Source: Plicaturopsis crispa FD-325 SS-3
Taxonomy: Eukaryota; Basidiomycota; Agaricomycetes; Amylocorticiales; Amylocorticiaceae
Assembly: GCA_000827205.1 (NCBI GenBank)
Contig: KN832561.1
Coordinates: forward strand, 1,638,084-1,702,083
Direction: 5' to 3'
Length of the DNA stretch: 64,000 nucleotides
This document shows, piece after piece, positions 48,060-60,900 of the stretch. Positions within the stretch are counted from its first letter, which is position 1, and the number at the start of each line of letters is the position of its first letter. The translations under genes and the position numbers were made by a program. Below the pieces are notes generated by a model, which saw nothing but the letters and a program-made list of their open reading frames with translations, made no database searches and was not told the origin of the DNA.

Positions 48060-51000
48060 TTATGCTACAAGAGCGGCTAATCTCCGCAGATGCGACACGT
48101 TCAGGTACGCGGGGACGTATGTCTCCAGACCCGACACCTCGCGCGGCAGAGGGAGCTCGTAAGGGCCGACCTCCTCCGTCTCGGGCGATAGGAGAAGGTG
48201 GTCATTGCGGTCGTTAGCTTGTACCCGCGATGCGACTACTCGCAGTATTTCGGGCGAGATGGGATTCTGTGAGGAAACGTGACAGTTAGGAAATGCGAGG
48301 ATCGGTGGGAAGCTGTCCAGCGTACCTCGTAATCCGCGACATAGTAGTTCGTGCACATGCGCTGTATTTGCATGGGGCTCAGCATCCAGCAGACATCATA
48401 GATGATCTCAATGTCGGCAGAAGTAGCCTGCGATGACAATTGCACGTCAGAACAATCTCAAGATCAGGCCTGACTCGTACGCACCTTCTTTAGTTGTAGG
48501 AGCTTGGTGGCCTGCATCAAGTGTTCCAGTTGGAGAGTGCCCTCTGGCATATCGTGCGATTTGCACCACTCCTCTATACGTGTGATATTATACTGTATTT
48601 GCATTGCTGGGGGAGATGTTAGACAATTGCGTACTAAAAAAACAATACGAACATACCTCGTTTCCACGACGAGAAGTTCCGTCTCATCAAAAGGTCGTTA
48701 AAGCTCGTGACGCCGATAAGTTTAAGCAGCTCTGTGACAACCTGCTGCACTACCGACTCCTCCATATAATAGCTCTTCAAGCTCTTCCAAACCTTGTTAA
48801 GCAGGTTCAGAATGTCGTCCATACTGTACGCGGGCGCAGTGTTTTGGTTGAGCAACCGGTTGAACAGGCGGCCACCGCCATCGCTCGTAGTGAAGCCGGG
48901 TAACGATTGGCTCTCGATGAGCGCAGGGATGACCATCTTCGCCAGCTTCTTTTTGGTTTCTTGCATCCATGTGTGGTAGATGTTGTACTCCAAACTGTCG
49001 AGATCGTGCTTGACCACGGAGACGAGGCGCTCGTAGTCGTTCCAGTCGAATGGCCGAACAGCGTTCTCTTCCCCAGGACCGATACCCTGTAACATGTCGC
49101 TTTCGGCGACGCAGATGAACGAAAGCATCTCGTGGACGTTCGACAGCCAGAAGATACCAGGCACAATGGCATCTTCGCCGCTGAAGGACTAAAGAAAGAA
49201 TTAACACAGCATTCAGACTGCCATTCGCTGCAACTTACCATGACATGGGCTTGGATCGTCTGCATCACGTTGGCCAAGAACCGCTCGCTCTCTGGGATGA
49301 GACCGTATTTCCACATTTCGTTGGTGACCAAGCTGATAAGGTTGGCGGGGAACAGAATCTCCTTGACGGCAGACGGGTTGGTAAGACTTGGCGCAGGGAT
49401 CTTCAGGCCCCGGATTAAACCGTCGAGTACATCTTCGTCGAGACGCTTTACTTCCTGCATCAGCCTGATCTTCTCCTCGGCGGGCTCGCCGTAGCGCGAA
49501 TCCTCGGGAATACCGTTGTGAGCACGGTACCGAAGGAAGTTGTCCTCGCCGTTGTACGCAACAGAAACAGCGCGTGGGTTAAGAGCTTGGTTCTTCTTGA
49601 CGTCGAACATGATCTCGTCCGTAGACGTGCGGTTGTCTGCAGGCTGGATAGCATAAACCCCGGCGGAACTATGCCTGCGCTGATGCCGGCCTTGCGGGAC
49701 AAGTGGGACACCGTTGGCAGCAACAGCAGTGCCATTGGGCTCGGGTGCCCGCAGAGCAGGTGCGAAAGTAGGAGAAGTAGGGGGGTCCGCACGGCCACCT
49801 CTTGTCAGAGCGTTGAGCGCGTTGGACCGGTTCAGCTGCTCGCGGAGACTGCTGACTTCGTTCTTGAGGGTCATGATGACCGAGCCGTCCTCAGTGTTCC
49901 GAACAGGTGCATTGTCGATGGCCTTCTGTTGCGCCTCTAGTTGACTAGCCTGGCGCTCCACTTCCTCCGACAGCTTCTGGATGATCTCGTCCCTCTCAGC
50001 AGCTTTCGCGACAGCCTCTTCGAGCCGCTTCTCGACATCGGCCTTGGCGGCAAGCAGTTCGTCTCGACGAGCCACCTCTGCTTCGCTGGCTTGTAGAGCA
50101 GTCTGGAAGTTTTTGGCTCGCGCATCCACCTCCTCGTGTCGGTTTACCCACTGCTGTAATTGCTGCTCGAGTTCCGATAATTCCGCTTGGAGGGTCTTCT
50201 TCTCCTGTGTCCGTTTTTGAAGCGTTTGTGTGAGCTCCACGACTTTGTTCTCCAGCGTGTACGATATCTCCTTGAACTTGGAAACCGACCGTGCTTCGGC
50301 TCGAAGGGCCTTAAGCTGCTTGCGGGCCAACCGTCTCCGCGTGCATGATTGCAACAATACAACGCGCCTGACGTCAGTTCGGTATGCCCTTCGCCGGAGC
50401 CTACGAAACGTTCATTAGATACGGGAGATGTTATGACCACGTATGTGCTTACACCCCACGGAACAAGCTCTGCAACAGCGTGGCAGCATGCCCCACTCGT
50501 TGCTCCTTGTAGCCACGACGTGCTTGTATGCCGCGAACACCTATCTCTAATGTCAATCAACCAGTCATTTCAAAGCAAGATTGACACATACGGCTTTGGA
50601 AGAGGATAACGGAGTGCCTAATATCGTGGAATTTCTTCCGTTGCACGAAACGCCGGATAGCGGTTTGCAGCCGTCTCGCAGAGACGTCCTTACGAATCCG
50701 CTCGACTAGCTTTCTTGCCGCGATACCACGCCACCATGTCTGGATCTTGATAGTCGCCTGCCGCAGCCGCTGATATTGTTTAACCGCCATGCGCCTCCGC
50801 ATGTTCTTTTGTACAACAGTGACCATGGCATTAAGCCGATCGGCACGCAAAGACTCCAGAGCTGCAAGCATTCCAGCGCGGAAGAAGATTTTCGTGAGAC
50901 CGTTTTGGTACTTGTCCGGGTCGGCGATCGTCTTGTCGAGGATACGCGAGCAGAGGGGCTTTAGCTGCATATTCTGGATCATGGGCGCCCAGTCTGAGGA

Positions 51001-53710
51001 AGGAACGAGCATATAGTACCTGCAGAACTATTAGTCTATACTACCGTAGCCAATGGACGTGAGAAACACATACCGCTCCGCGAATTCCTCGTATGTCCAT
51101 CGTGTCGGGTAACCTGCACAACTAATCCTAATGGTCTCGAGGACACCGCAAGCGCGCAGCTGGCCCAAGACCTGTTGTGGTGCAAACTCCCATGGCGTTT
51201 TCTTCTCGTTAGGCTTGATGCACCGAATGTAATGGACGTTGGTAACGCTGAGCGTGTCCATCAGCGTGATCAGAGACGCCTTAAATATCGAACCCTGCGT
51301 GGGCTTCTTGGTCAAGGCCCCGGCGCGTTTGGGACCACCTCCGCCGCCAGAGTTGACGAGGGATTGCCGCCCAGGATCCGGGATGAGAGAAGAGCGTCGG
51401 GAGCCACCACTTCCAGAGTCCGAACCTCCCGGAGAGCCCGGATTGGGGCTTTCGGGAGGTCTCGTAGAGGCCAATGCGGCGTCAAGAACCTCCTTCAGGA
51501 AAGTGTTCTTCGTTGATGCAAGGAGAGCCATGTGCTCGTCGGGAACGGTATCACGATTCTTCTCCAAAAAGCCCTCCACCTCGTACGTGACGTCGTGTGC
51601 ATAATGAGCGATTGTGAATGCCGAGTTTCCGAAACGAGGTTTCTTGAATACCGTCTTGCTCTCGGGCTTGGTGATCTGCGAGTTGAGCTTCTGGAGGAAG
51701 GAGGCATCCGTTCCCGCAGGCATACGCGATTCTTCGTCGAGGAGCGCGAGGATACCGAGCTTGCCCTCGATGACGTCGATACAAGGCTGGTTGTCTGAGA
51801 AGTCGATGAACGTCCAGTTGATCTCCTCCTTGACGTACTCTTCCTGCTCGAGCTTGAAGACGTGCGAGTTGAACTGAGGCAGAAATATTAAGTATTTGTG
51901 TATTTCGACGAAACGATTTCCTTGCCTCTTGCTGCAACTTTTCATTGGCGTAGTTGATGCTAAATTGCTCGAAAGAGTTCTGAAGGACAACAGATCAGCA
52001 TTGTAAACACCCCCACGCTACGATGATCACTTACCTTTTGGAAGTGCTCGAAACCATAAATATCCAGTACACCAATAAACATCTCAGCCCTCTCGGCAGC
52101 GTCTCCGTTCTCTCCCGCCAAACTCTCGTTGACTATAGCCACAAGCCACTCGAAAAGACAAGCGTACACGAATTTCGAAACACTGTCACGGACGACCGTT
52201 GCTTGGGTAGCATTCAGGGAAGTGATGATCTTCTCCGACCGCGTCGTGATCTGTTTCTTGACGGTCCACTTCTTGAATTCTGCGAGGTTGACACCCAGGA
52301 AACGCGTGGCCAGGAGAAGCGCAGAATCGTTGTCGTCCAACGACGCGTCGTTGCGCATCGCAGTAATTTTGACGTTTCCGAGATGAAGCAGAGCGGACAA
52401 GAGGCGGAATACAGCCCACTGCTTCTCAACACTGATACCAACGGTCGAGAGAGCCTGCTGTGTAGCGCGGAATTCTTCGACGTCATCGACACCTGCTATA
52501 GGCGTGGAGGTAGGTCCTCCTTGCTTGAGGTAAAAGAACTTGTTGATGTCCGTGTCGAGACCAAGATCCTTCCGCTCCTTTAGAGGAGCGCCAGCACATA
52601 GTTGGTAGAAGATGTGGTAGTTACGCTCGGTCTTCGGCTGGAACACGATACGTGACCGCTCGAGAAGATACGTCCGGATCCGAGCGCCAACGATATCTTG
52701 GTTGCCATCGAAAAGGATCTGGAAAAGAATTCCTTATGAGACACTATGGTCATCCTGTCGAAGGTGACACTCACTTGGATGTACTTTCCGAAACGCGACG
52801 AATTGTCATTTCTTGTCGTCTTCGCGTTACCGAAAGATTCCAAGATTGGGTTCGTGGCCAGAATTTGGCGTTCGATCTCACTAGAGTCGTCGAGGGAGAA
52901 TTTCGAGCGCGACTTGGTAGTGGCGTCTGGAGGGTTCACTGATGCGAGGTAACGCATAATGAATTTGGCCTGGATGCAGCGCATGAGCAACACACAATAC
53001 ACCAAGTAAGATAACCTACGGATTCCGTCTTGCCAGCACCACTGGGGAGAACTTTAAGGACGTCAAAAGAGTGCGAGGAGCGAGAGTACATACCTCTCTC
53101 CGGATACAATGATCGTCTGACCCATACCCTCTTTCCGCATGGCTGTATACGCGTCCTCCGCGATAGCAAATAGATGTGGTTCCAACTCTCCTCTCCGCCG
53201 ACCGCTGTAGGCTTGTATGATTTCTGGCCCATAGAGAGTGACGCGTTGGAAGGGGTTGACTGCGATGAGGACTATCCCGCTGTATGTGTAAATGCTATGT
53301 TGCGCGTAACGATTTCGGATCGTATGCAACACTGAAATCAAGCGGCCTATAAGAACGAGAGAGAGCCATCATGAAATGCAACTTACCAGAGGGCTCGTTT
53401 AAATGAGACAGAGTTGCCAAATCATCGGCAGTTTCGAGCAACGGCGGGTTGCGCAATGGTGGTAAGCCAGGTTTGCCATCCTTGATATCTTTTGCAGTAG
53501 TGTTGATGACAATTTCCTGCACGAAGCCCGTTTAATGCGATATTTTGCCGAGTGGGCGACGCAGCCTACCTTGCCCCGCTCGTCGACGAAGACAAGTTTG
53601 ATGCTGTCGTTTGCGCCCTTGGTGACGGATGTGACCTCTGCAGAAAGCCAGGCCTGTTCCTTGTCCTCAAACCAGACCCTGGTGCCCTTGCTATAGATGT
53701 TTTCGGCCAT
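48060..53710 (-). CDS. Class V myosin
   Basis: More than a dozen exons from ATG at 53710 to TAA at 48062-48060, about 1,600 residues. An SH3-like start ('[18 protein letters not shown]') leads into the motor. The P-loop '[10 protein letters not shown]' is split by an intron near 53090. Switch I is '[15 protein letters not shown]' and switch II '[12 protein letters not shown]'. The actin-binding end reads '[12 protein letters not shown]', preceded by a Gly/Ser-rich loop 2. IQ motifs follow ('[20 protein letters not shown]', '[14 protein letters not shown]'), then a long coiled coil (about 50290-49930) and a C-terminal dilute/cargo-binding domain ('[20 protein letters not shown]'). It carries secretory vesicles and organelles along formin-made cables; the fungal orthologue is Myo2/MyoE. 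All landmarks are intact. Confidence 0.95.
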
Positions 53711-54410
53711 TTGGCCCAGCAAACGGTGCGGTTGGGGAGGGAAATGGAAAGTTAAGTACAATGGACGCGCAGCCAAACGCCAAATGTTCGCTTAACGGCA
53801 CGTCTCCAGCCAGATCATATATTCCCACGGTCGTTGTGCTGTACCTTTACTTACACAAGTTTCAGTTTCATGTTGCTTTCATGTTTCTAGTCATGCAACC
53901 TGTACCGTCGTCTTCCTTCAAAAATCTCGGGTGTACCAGTAGGCAGATTGTATACGGCTGCGGCCTGCTCTATCTTTTTTTGCAAGAATCAGCAGACTGA
54001 CTGAGTATCCATACTCGCGTGAACCGAACCGGTCACGGCCCCGCGTCGCTCAGTAGGATATAATTGATTCACCTTTTTCTGTCTCCGTTGTTGTCGAACC
54101 TCCATGGCTATCGCAAAATTCCACCCAACCAGGTCGGTGGTTTCACCCCCCCTCGTATAAATTGGTCGCGAAGAAACGCGTCAAGTCAACAGACCAAAGA
54201 GATCGGAACAGGAGGAGACCGGAGCCGCGGTCGGAATCGCGACAGTACTCTCGGGAGAAGGTGGGCAAACTGCATCCAAGCCTCCACAGTGCCACCGACG
54301 TATGTTTGAACTCATGTTTAGAAATATAGCTTTATTGTCCCTATCTGACATGAAATCATCTGGTTTCATCCCTCATCTATCAAGACTACATAGGGTCGAC
54401 GACTCGAACC
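53711..54410. promoter_or_regulatory. Divergent upstream region, myosin V and BRE4-like gene
   Basis: 700 bp between opposite start codons. Presumed to hold both promoters; no other feature recognised. Confidence 0.45.
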
Positions 54411-57400
54411 ATGGGCTACATAATGTGGTCCGCCGTTAAAACCCCTCTCGAACAACTCAGGCGTGTCTGCCTGTCCCGTCGCGCATTGGCCAGATGCTTG
54501 TCTACCTTCATATGCGCGATTTTGATTGCGATACGCCCATTTTCGCATTTGGGGGGATCTTTCGCCTTTTTGGTGCTCACTGTCAAGGAGCTGGTGTTCA
54601 GCGTGCAAGAAGACCTAGCGCAACAGCTCGAAGCTACGGTGCTTAACATCACAGGTGCACTCATTGCAATCGGCATATCTACTTTAGCACGATATATCGC
54701 CACCCTCATGGTCCCCGAAGCGGCCTCTACGCGTGCTGTCCTTGCTGTATTCTTAGTGGCAATCAGCTTCTTTGGTCCGTCCAATTCGTATATCATGAAG
54801 CATCGCTCTTGACTCTACTACAGCTGGATGGATTAAAAGCCGTCTACCACGTTTACAGCTCTCGATGCGCATTTGCTGCTTCATTTCAATTTGGATCCTC
54901 ACTGATGACAACGGACGAAGTCAGGTACTACTGTTTCAAACCCCCTATTCATGGCGGCATTTTCTAACTGTTTTCCTCCCAAAGAAACATTACGCGCTTC
55001 TAGCTGCCGGCGAATTCCTATGGATCACTTTAAGTGCTGCCGTCACTTCTCTCTTTGCAAGCATGCTCTTGCTTCCATGGACTTCAACGCACTTCGCTCA
55101 GGAAGTCACTTCTGTCTTTTCAAATCTGCACGACTGCCTATCCGCCAGCCTCGAGAGTGCATTTACAGACCCCCCGAAGGCCATGACGCACAACCATCAG
55201 CTTCTTCATAACAAACTCCTGCAGAAATCTATTTCTCTCAATTCCGTCTACTGCCAAGCTGCATTTGAGCTGCGAGTAGGACGCATCAGCGGTGAGATAT
55301 TTCTCTACGCAGCCTGTTGACCGACTTACTTATAAACTCTAGTCAAATCCATGAAGCCTCTCATCAGCATCGTAGAGCATCTGCGCCGAGAATTGTCTTG
55401 GGGAGTATCGTCTATACGACTGGCTCCACTAGCGGGCGCCGCCGAGTCGTTGGTGTCGGAGTTTCATCCTCCCGCTGTAGAGTTGGGCGGCGCAATCCTT
55501 GCGTCACTAAAGGCAGTGGAGCGGATTGTGGATGCATGCTTCCAGAAGGCCGTGATTCGAAGATCGATTCAGGTCGAAAGACAGGATATGGAGGCCGCGA
55601 AGGACCAGCTCGTCCGCGCCGGAAATGATGCCAGGGAGGCCTTGCGTAGGATATCCGACGACCTCGATCTTCAGCAACGTGCTATAGACGGAGAAGTGGC
55701 GTTCCCGCCAGAGATATTTGACCTTTGTCTTTTCATGGTCTCGTTACTACAGGTATGCCGCACAGTCAAATGTTGTTGACATAACCCTTTTAACATGTGT
55801 CCAGATGGCGCACGAAGTACGCCACGCTCTACATGTAGCGCACGCCATTGCCGTGCATTACGAGGAATCTAGCCCTCGTTTGTGGTATCCAAGGCTGTCG
55901 TGGTCATGGCTAGGAGCGGCTCCTCGGACCTTCGTTCTCGAAGAATCCAACACTTTTCTCGACGAAGATGCTCCGGATCTTGGGACAGCTCTATCTCGCC
56001 AGGAGACGCAGCGAGGTCTCGCGGACGTGGATGAAGCGCGCAAAGAAAAGGCTTCCCTCGCGAAGCGTTCCGAAACTGTTCGTAGACGGTTGCCTCTTCG
56101 CCTCTCGTTGAGCTCGGCTCCGACCTTGCTGTATCGGCTGTGGAACCTCCGCCGAGTTCTTCAATTTCGCGTACAGTGCTCAAAAATTGTCCGATCTATC
56201 CAGCATTCCAGCCATCTGCGGCATGCGGTAAAGAATGCAGGTGGCGTTGCGCTGCTAAGTCTCCCTGCTTTCCTGTCTGCTGGATCCGAGGGTGCGTGCC
56301 GTCGTATTCCTTTTCTACGGGTGCACCAAGTAGCTCAACTTCTATCAGGTCGGCGATGGTTTGTCTCCGTACATTGTCAATGGATGATAATCACATATGT
56401 CTGGGTGTTGGAGACGAACATGGGAGCGACATGGCGCGTAGGATACCTTCGTTTAGTAAGCTCTGTCCCAGGCGCCTCGTGTAAGAATGCACTAACATTT
56501 TGTAGTCGGGGACCATCATTGGCGCTATCTATGCATATATTGTACGTGTCTACGCTCTTCCGTTCGTCGTGCTTATCCGACCTAGTTACTTAGACGTGGC
56601 TAATATGCCACACGAACCCTTATGGTATCGTTGTAATGGTCACGGTAAAGTCGTCGTTGTATCCTTACGGCTATTTTGAGCTAAATAATAAAAATTGTAG
56701 GCAGCGGAAATACCGATTAGCTGGCTTGTTATCAATACCCAATTTCCTCCGTTAGGAGTCGTTGCGTGCGTTATGATTTATTCCTCACCGGCACACTAGA
56801 ATGTTAAATATTTGTGTTCAGATCCATCACATTACCGCCCATAGTGTTTTCCCAATATTTAAATCCGAACCCATCTGTTTCTGTTATCCGTGAGTTCTCC
56901 CTCTTGCTACGATGAAGACGGTACGCTGATGTGCCGAGTAGATCTTGCATATCTTCGCGGATTGATGATTGGTGCAGGCATAATTGCTGCAGTCATAGTC
57001 AATAGCTTTGTTTTCCCTCGCCAGTGTAGAGTGAGCTCCGAAAGTAATTATCTCTATAAAGCTCGGACTGAACCTTCGTCATAGGTTCTCTTCCTGAGTA
57101 ATTCTAGCCGTACGATTGGTCTCTTGAGCCATCTGTACTTAACTCTCAGCCGGTAAGTAGCGAGGCGTATTTGTTGCTGGATTCGGCTCACGCGATGGAC
57201 TGCCCAGGGATATGTTCCAACACGCTAATAGCTTCACGCCTCACGACAAACACAAAACACTCAAGCTGGAGATACAAATCCGCACATCATTACATCGGCT
57301 CTCAATCCTCGTGAAGACAATGAACGACGAGCTTAGTCTCTTACCAGTAAGTCCCGCTATACCCAAGCTGTTCTCCTTAAATTCTGAATGCCATTGCAGA

Positions 57401-57953
57401 AACCCATGAGGCACTATCGCCAAGTGGTTGCCACTTTACAAAAGACCTTGGATCTCATGACTGGATTGCGCAAGGTCAGGGAGAACATTCCCAGAAAACA
57501 AACTGTCGCAAGCGTCTTCCGAGAAAGGAGAGAATTCGTAAGTCGTTAGTATCTATCGTAGCATATCTTGATCCGCTGAACCTAGAGTCGCAGATATCTT
57601 GCATGTGCATATCGTTATTTGCCTGCGAGCAGGCGTTCCGCGGCCGTCAGCCTCTTCCTCAATTCCTGCCATCAGCACGTCAAGCTTTACGCACTCTTGA
57701 AGAGCACGTCGAGAACAGAATTCGAAAAGCCAGAGAGGAGGATCCTCGGGCCATGGGGTTGTCGTTGGTCTACGCATTTGCGGAGAGCGAGATTTTGAAG
57801 GACACTGTGGAAACGCTCGACCGTCTTCTCGATCTCAGCCGCGAACTGTTTGGGACTTCGTCGTGGCTGACTCTATCGTCGCAGGAGATGAGCGTGAAAT
57901 TGGACACGGAAGGTCCCGATGGATGGCACAGCACACTCAAGTGGGACGTGTAA
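54411..57953 (+). CDS. BRE4-like multispan membrane transporter (ArAE_2 / DUF2421)
   Basis: More than ten exons from ATG at 54411 ('MGYIMWSAVKTPLEQLRRVC'). A first block of membrane helices ('STFICAILIAIRPFSHLGGS', 'TVLNITGALIAIGISTLARY', 'AVLAVFLVAISFFG', 'LWITLSAAVTSLFASMLLLP') is followed by a soluble helical middle, with 'AMKPLISIVEHLRRELSW'-like and 'YDVEAAKDQLVRAGNDARE'-like segments. A second block carries 'NMGATWRVGYLRLV', 'TNPYGIVVMVTV', 'PISWLVINTPFPPLGVV' and 'RGLMIGAGIIAAVIVNSFVF'. A C-terminal helical domain ends 'WHSTLKWDV'. This is the layout of fungal 'putative ER transporter, 6TM' proteins related to yeast Bre4 and the aromatic-acid exporter family. Substrate unknown. Confidence 0.85.
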
Positions 57954-60900
57954 TGTTATACTCGTTCAGTACAGTACATGTATATCAGATACTTAGGAAT
58001 AATACCCACATTTTCATTCCAATTCCTTGGACTGCAACTTGTCGTCTGGCTGCTGGCAGTATAGCGCCGCACGAGTGCACGCGACGAAACAGGCGGAGTT
58101 TGAAAGCGCGACTCCCCGCCGTGCCGTTCAAGTTTCTTGTTCTCGACGACGACCACGACGGCGCAAACAGCTTGATATTCTCTTCTCGCCCAGATATTCT
58201 CTACTGGGCCCATCGTTCTGTGTCTTTCTTATGGCCTTATACGCTCCAGGTCCCTGTCTCTGGCATATCGCACCTGCCTCACCGTGGTTTTCCCCTTGCC
58301 CCCAGCCAAAATGATCCATTCCTGTACCCGGGAGTGAATTCTAACCCTAAGTGTCTAGAGGTTTCCTGCGTGTCTTTATCTTTCTCGAGGCGGGCGATGT
58401 CGTGCAAGCGTGGCGGTGGTCGCGGCGACGGCCACCGTTCATGGACGCGTCGAACGCGTCGAAGCCGGGCGTGCTATATAAGGTGTATGGACAATGGCTT
58501 GGTCACCTTTCGCGTGGTGCTGCCAACATCTTCTCTGCGATGAAGTCTTCGGTGGTAGCCTATGGCTTCTTCGGAAAGCATTCTCTGCCCGACACACGGT
58601 CGCGTCGTTTTGCGGAGCCACACACAGATCCCCGCTTGTGTCGCCTCGGGAACCCGATTCTCGCATCGAGTTCGTCATGCACACGCACAAGGCCTGCTGG
58701 GCCTATATTTGCATGCGATACTCGTGGCGCTAAACGGAAAGGCGATGCCGGAAACGCGTGGGATCATGCGCTCTCGTAGACGACGCGACTGCGGGCAAGG
58801 TGCCAGAGAAGCCTCGCGGGACTGTTTTTGTGCTGCCATCTTTTGAAGACTGAGCAGGCACGCACATCATTGGCCGCACAATCTCATGAAACGTGACCAT
58901 TTCGCCTCCATCTGTCCTTACACCCGGCGCGTCCGTCCCTTCGTCGCGGGATACGTTGTCCGACGACCTCGCCGATCTAGTCCGCTGCTCTCCGGAGTCC
59001 CAAACGAGCTTCCGCACAAGACACCAGGCGCCTGGGTCTCTGACTCTTTCCCTGGGTGCCGACGTTAGCGTCGGCGTATGCCCAAACCCCGGCGATGTTT
59101 TCGTGTAATTCCGCTCGCCGTAGGCCGCTTCGATGTTCATTGTTTGCGGGCTTCGGTCTGCGACTAGCCATCGAGGAGGGGGGCCTTGAAGCACCGGCGC
59201 GTGCAGCGAAATACGCATGGCTACGGCTTGGAACAAGAACCACGGATAATGGGGCAGACCCTGCATATGCCAGGACAACAAGGAAACGCACAGGAAAGCG
59301 CAGGACGGTGGATCACCCGGCCGAGATATCCTGAAGGAGGGTGCTGTGACGCACACTTGCGCCGGACGATGAGTTCGAGAGAACGGGGCTGCTGTGCTGT
59401 CCGTCTGAACGCTAACGGTTGCTCTTGTATTACAGCCGATGGCACCACATTGAACCCCCCAACTCCCATCCACCCACACAGGGTGGTGGGCTGCGGTAGT
59501 CCGCTGTGCGTTAGTACCCTGGCTCCCATTCTCGGTGCACGTCCCGACTCTCTGTTTGCGGCACGAAGCACTGTGTGCTCAATGTCAGCGTCATCCTGGA
59601 ACAAATGTAGACGAGGCGCGTGCATTCGTTACTCCTCGTCATCCCGCTGTCACGCCAAGACTCGCCCGTGTGAGCATGTTCTTCCTTCTTTGTCGTGTTC
59701 TTCTCCAGCACCGGTCTATGAGGGCCACTGCTGTTGAGCACTGTCGCACACGTCTGCTGACCCGGTCGACGGGCTCCATGCGTCTGCTCTCTGTCTCCGC
59801 CCTGTTGAACGCAGTTGTCGGTCTCCCCTCCTGTGTTCTGATACCTCTCGCTGTATGTTGAAATTGCGACTCCTTCGGGAAACGGGCTGCCTATGGTATG
59901 CCTGTTGCAATAGAGATTCGCTCTCGTGTTCTGTGGTGGTGCGAGTGTAATTGGCCGGGTGGACTCGAGATGGGCAACTTGCTGGATACTTGATACGGTC
60001 AAGGATGCATTGACGGTGGGACTGTCGCTCGGCGAGGGCTACTGCGTTGGTGTATCAGCCCAGTGTGCTACGGCTGGTTGCACGCACAGAGAGACGCCGC
60101 AGGGAGACGAATGCATGCTTATCGGCGACGAGCGGGGCGCTGGACGTGAACTACGGTTCGCGGGAGGATCTCAACGGCACCGCATGTACCTTCGTACACC
60201 TCAGGAGGCATCGATCCGCTTTGCGACAGTGCCGCATATGAACAGAGGCGGACGACGGACATGCGCTGTGGATGGACGGGGTGCTTCCCGGTTGTAATGA
60301 CCGGGGGCGTCCCATGGAGCTCGAGCCAGGCGAAAACACATGGATGCCCGCCCCCTCGCACGGGGCTGGCTATCGTAGCGGGGGAAGTCGTCCAGACTTC
60401 GAGAGTCGCGTGGAATCCTGCCATCGGTAGAGCGGTCTTCGGTGGATGGCAGGCTATAGTGGCCCAGGATTGCGCTGGCGAGGAATGACACTCCGATGAC
60501 CCATGCAAGCACCCAACAATTTTTTTCACCCCCCGTCCGCCTTCGAGGCGTGATACACAAAATGTATGGTTTAGATCGGGCTCAGAGCCCTACCTGTGCA
60601 TTTTCGGACCGCATTTCTCAACGTGAAACCTCCTCCGGTGATTTCCTGGTCCCTTATATTCAACTCGCATCTTCTTGCTGACCGTACAAACGACGCCTAG
60701 TATCCAGTCCATACTTTTTCCGGTGAATTGTATGCTCTACACTTTCCATGATACCTCCCTTGAACCACCCACTCCTCGCAGGTGAGTAGTGCTCGTGCAG
60801 TTAGCGTTCAATATTAAAATTCTTGATTGCCTAGCCATGCTCTGAGTCCACGGTTAACGGCATTTATGCCGTGTTTTCATTTCCAACCACCGCTCGCGGG

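Noticed and set aside
58730-59479. 249-codon minus-strand frame
   Set aside because: Mixed low-quality composition, overlaps equally long frames on the other strand, no recognisable motif.
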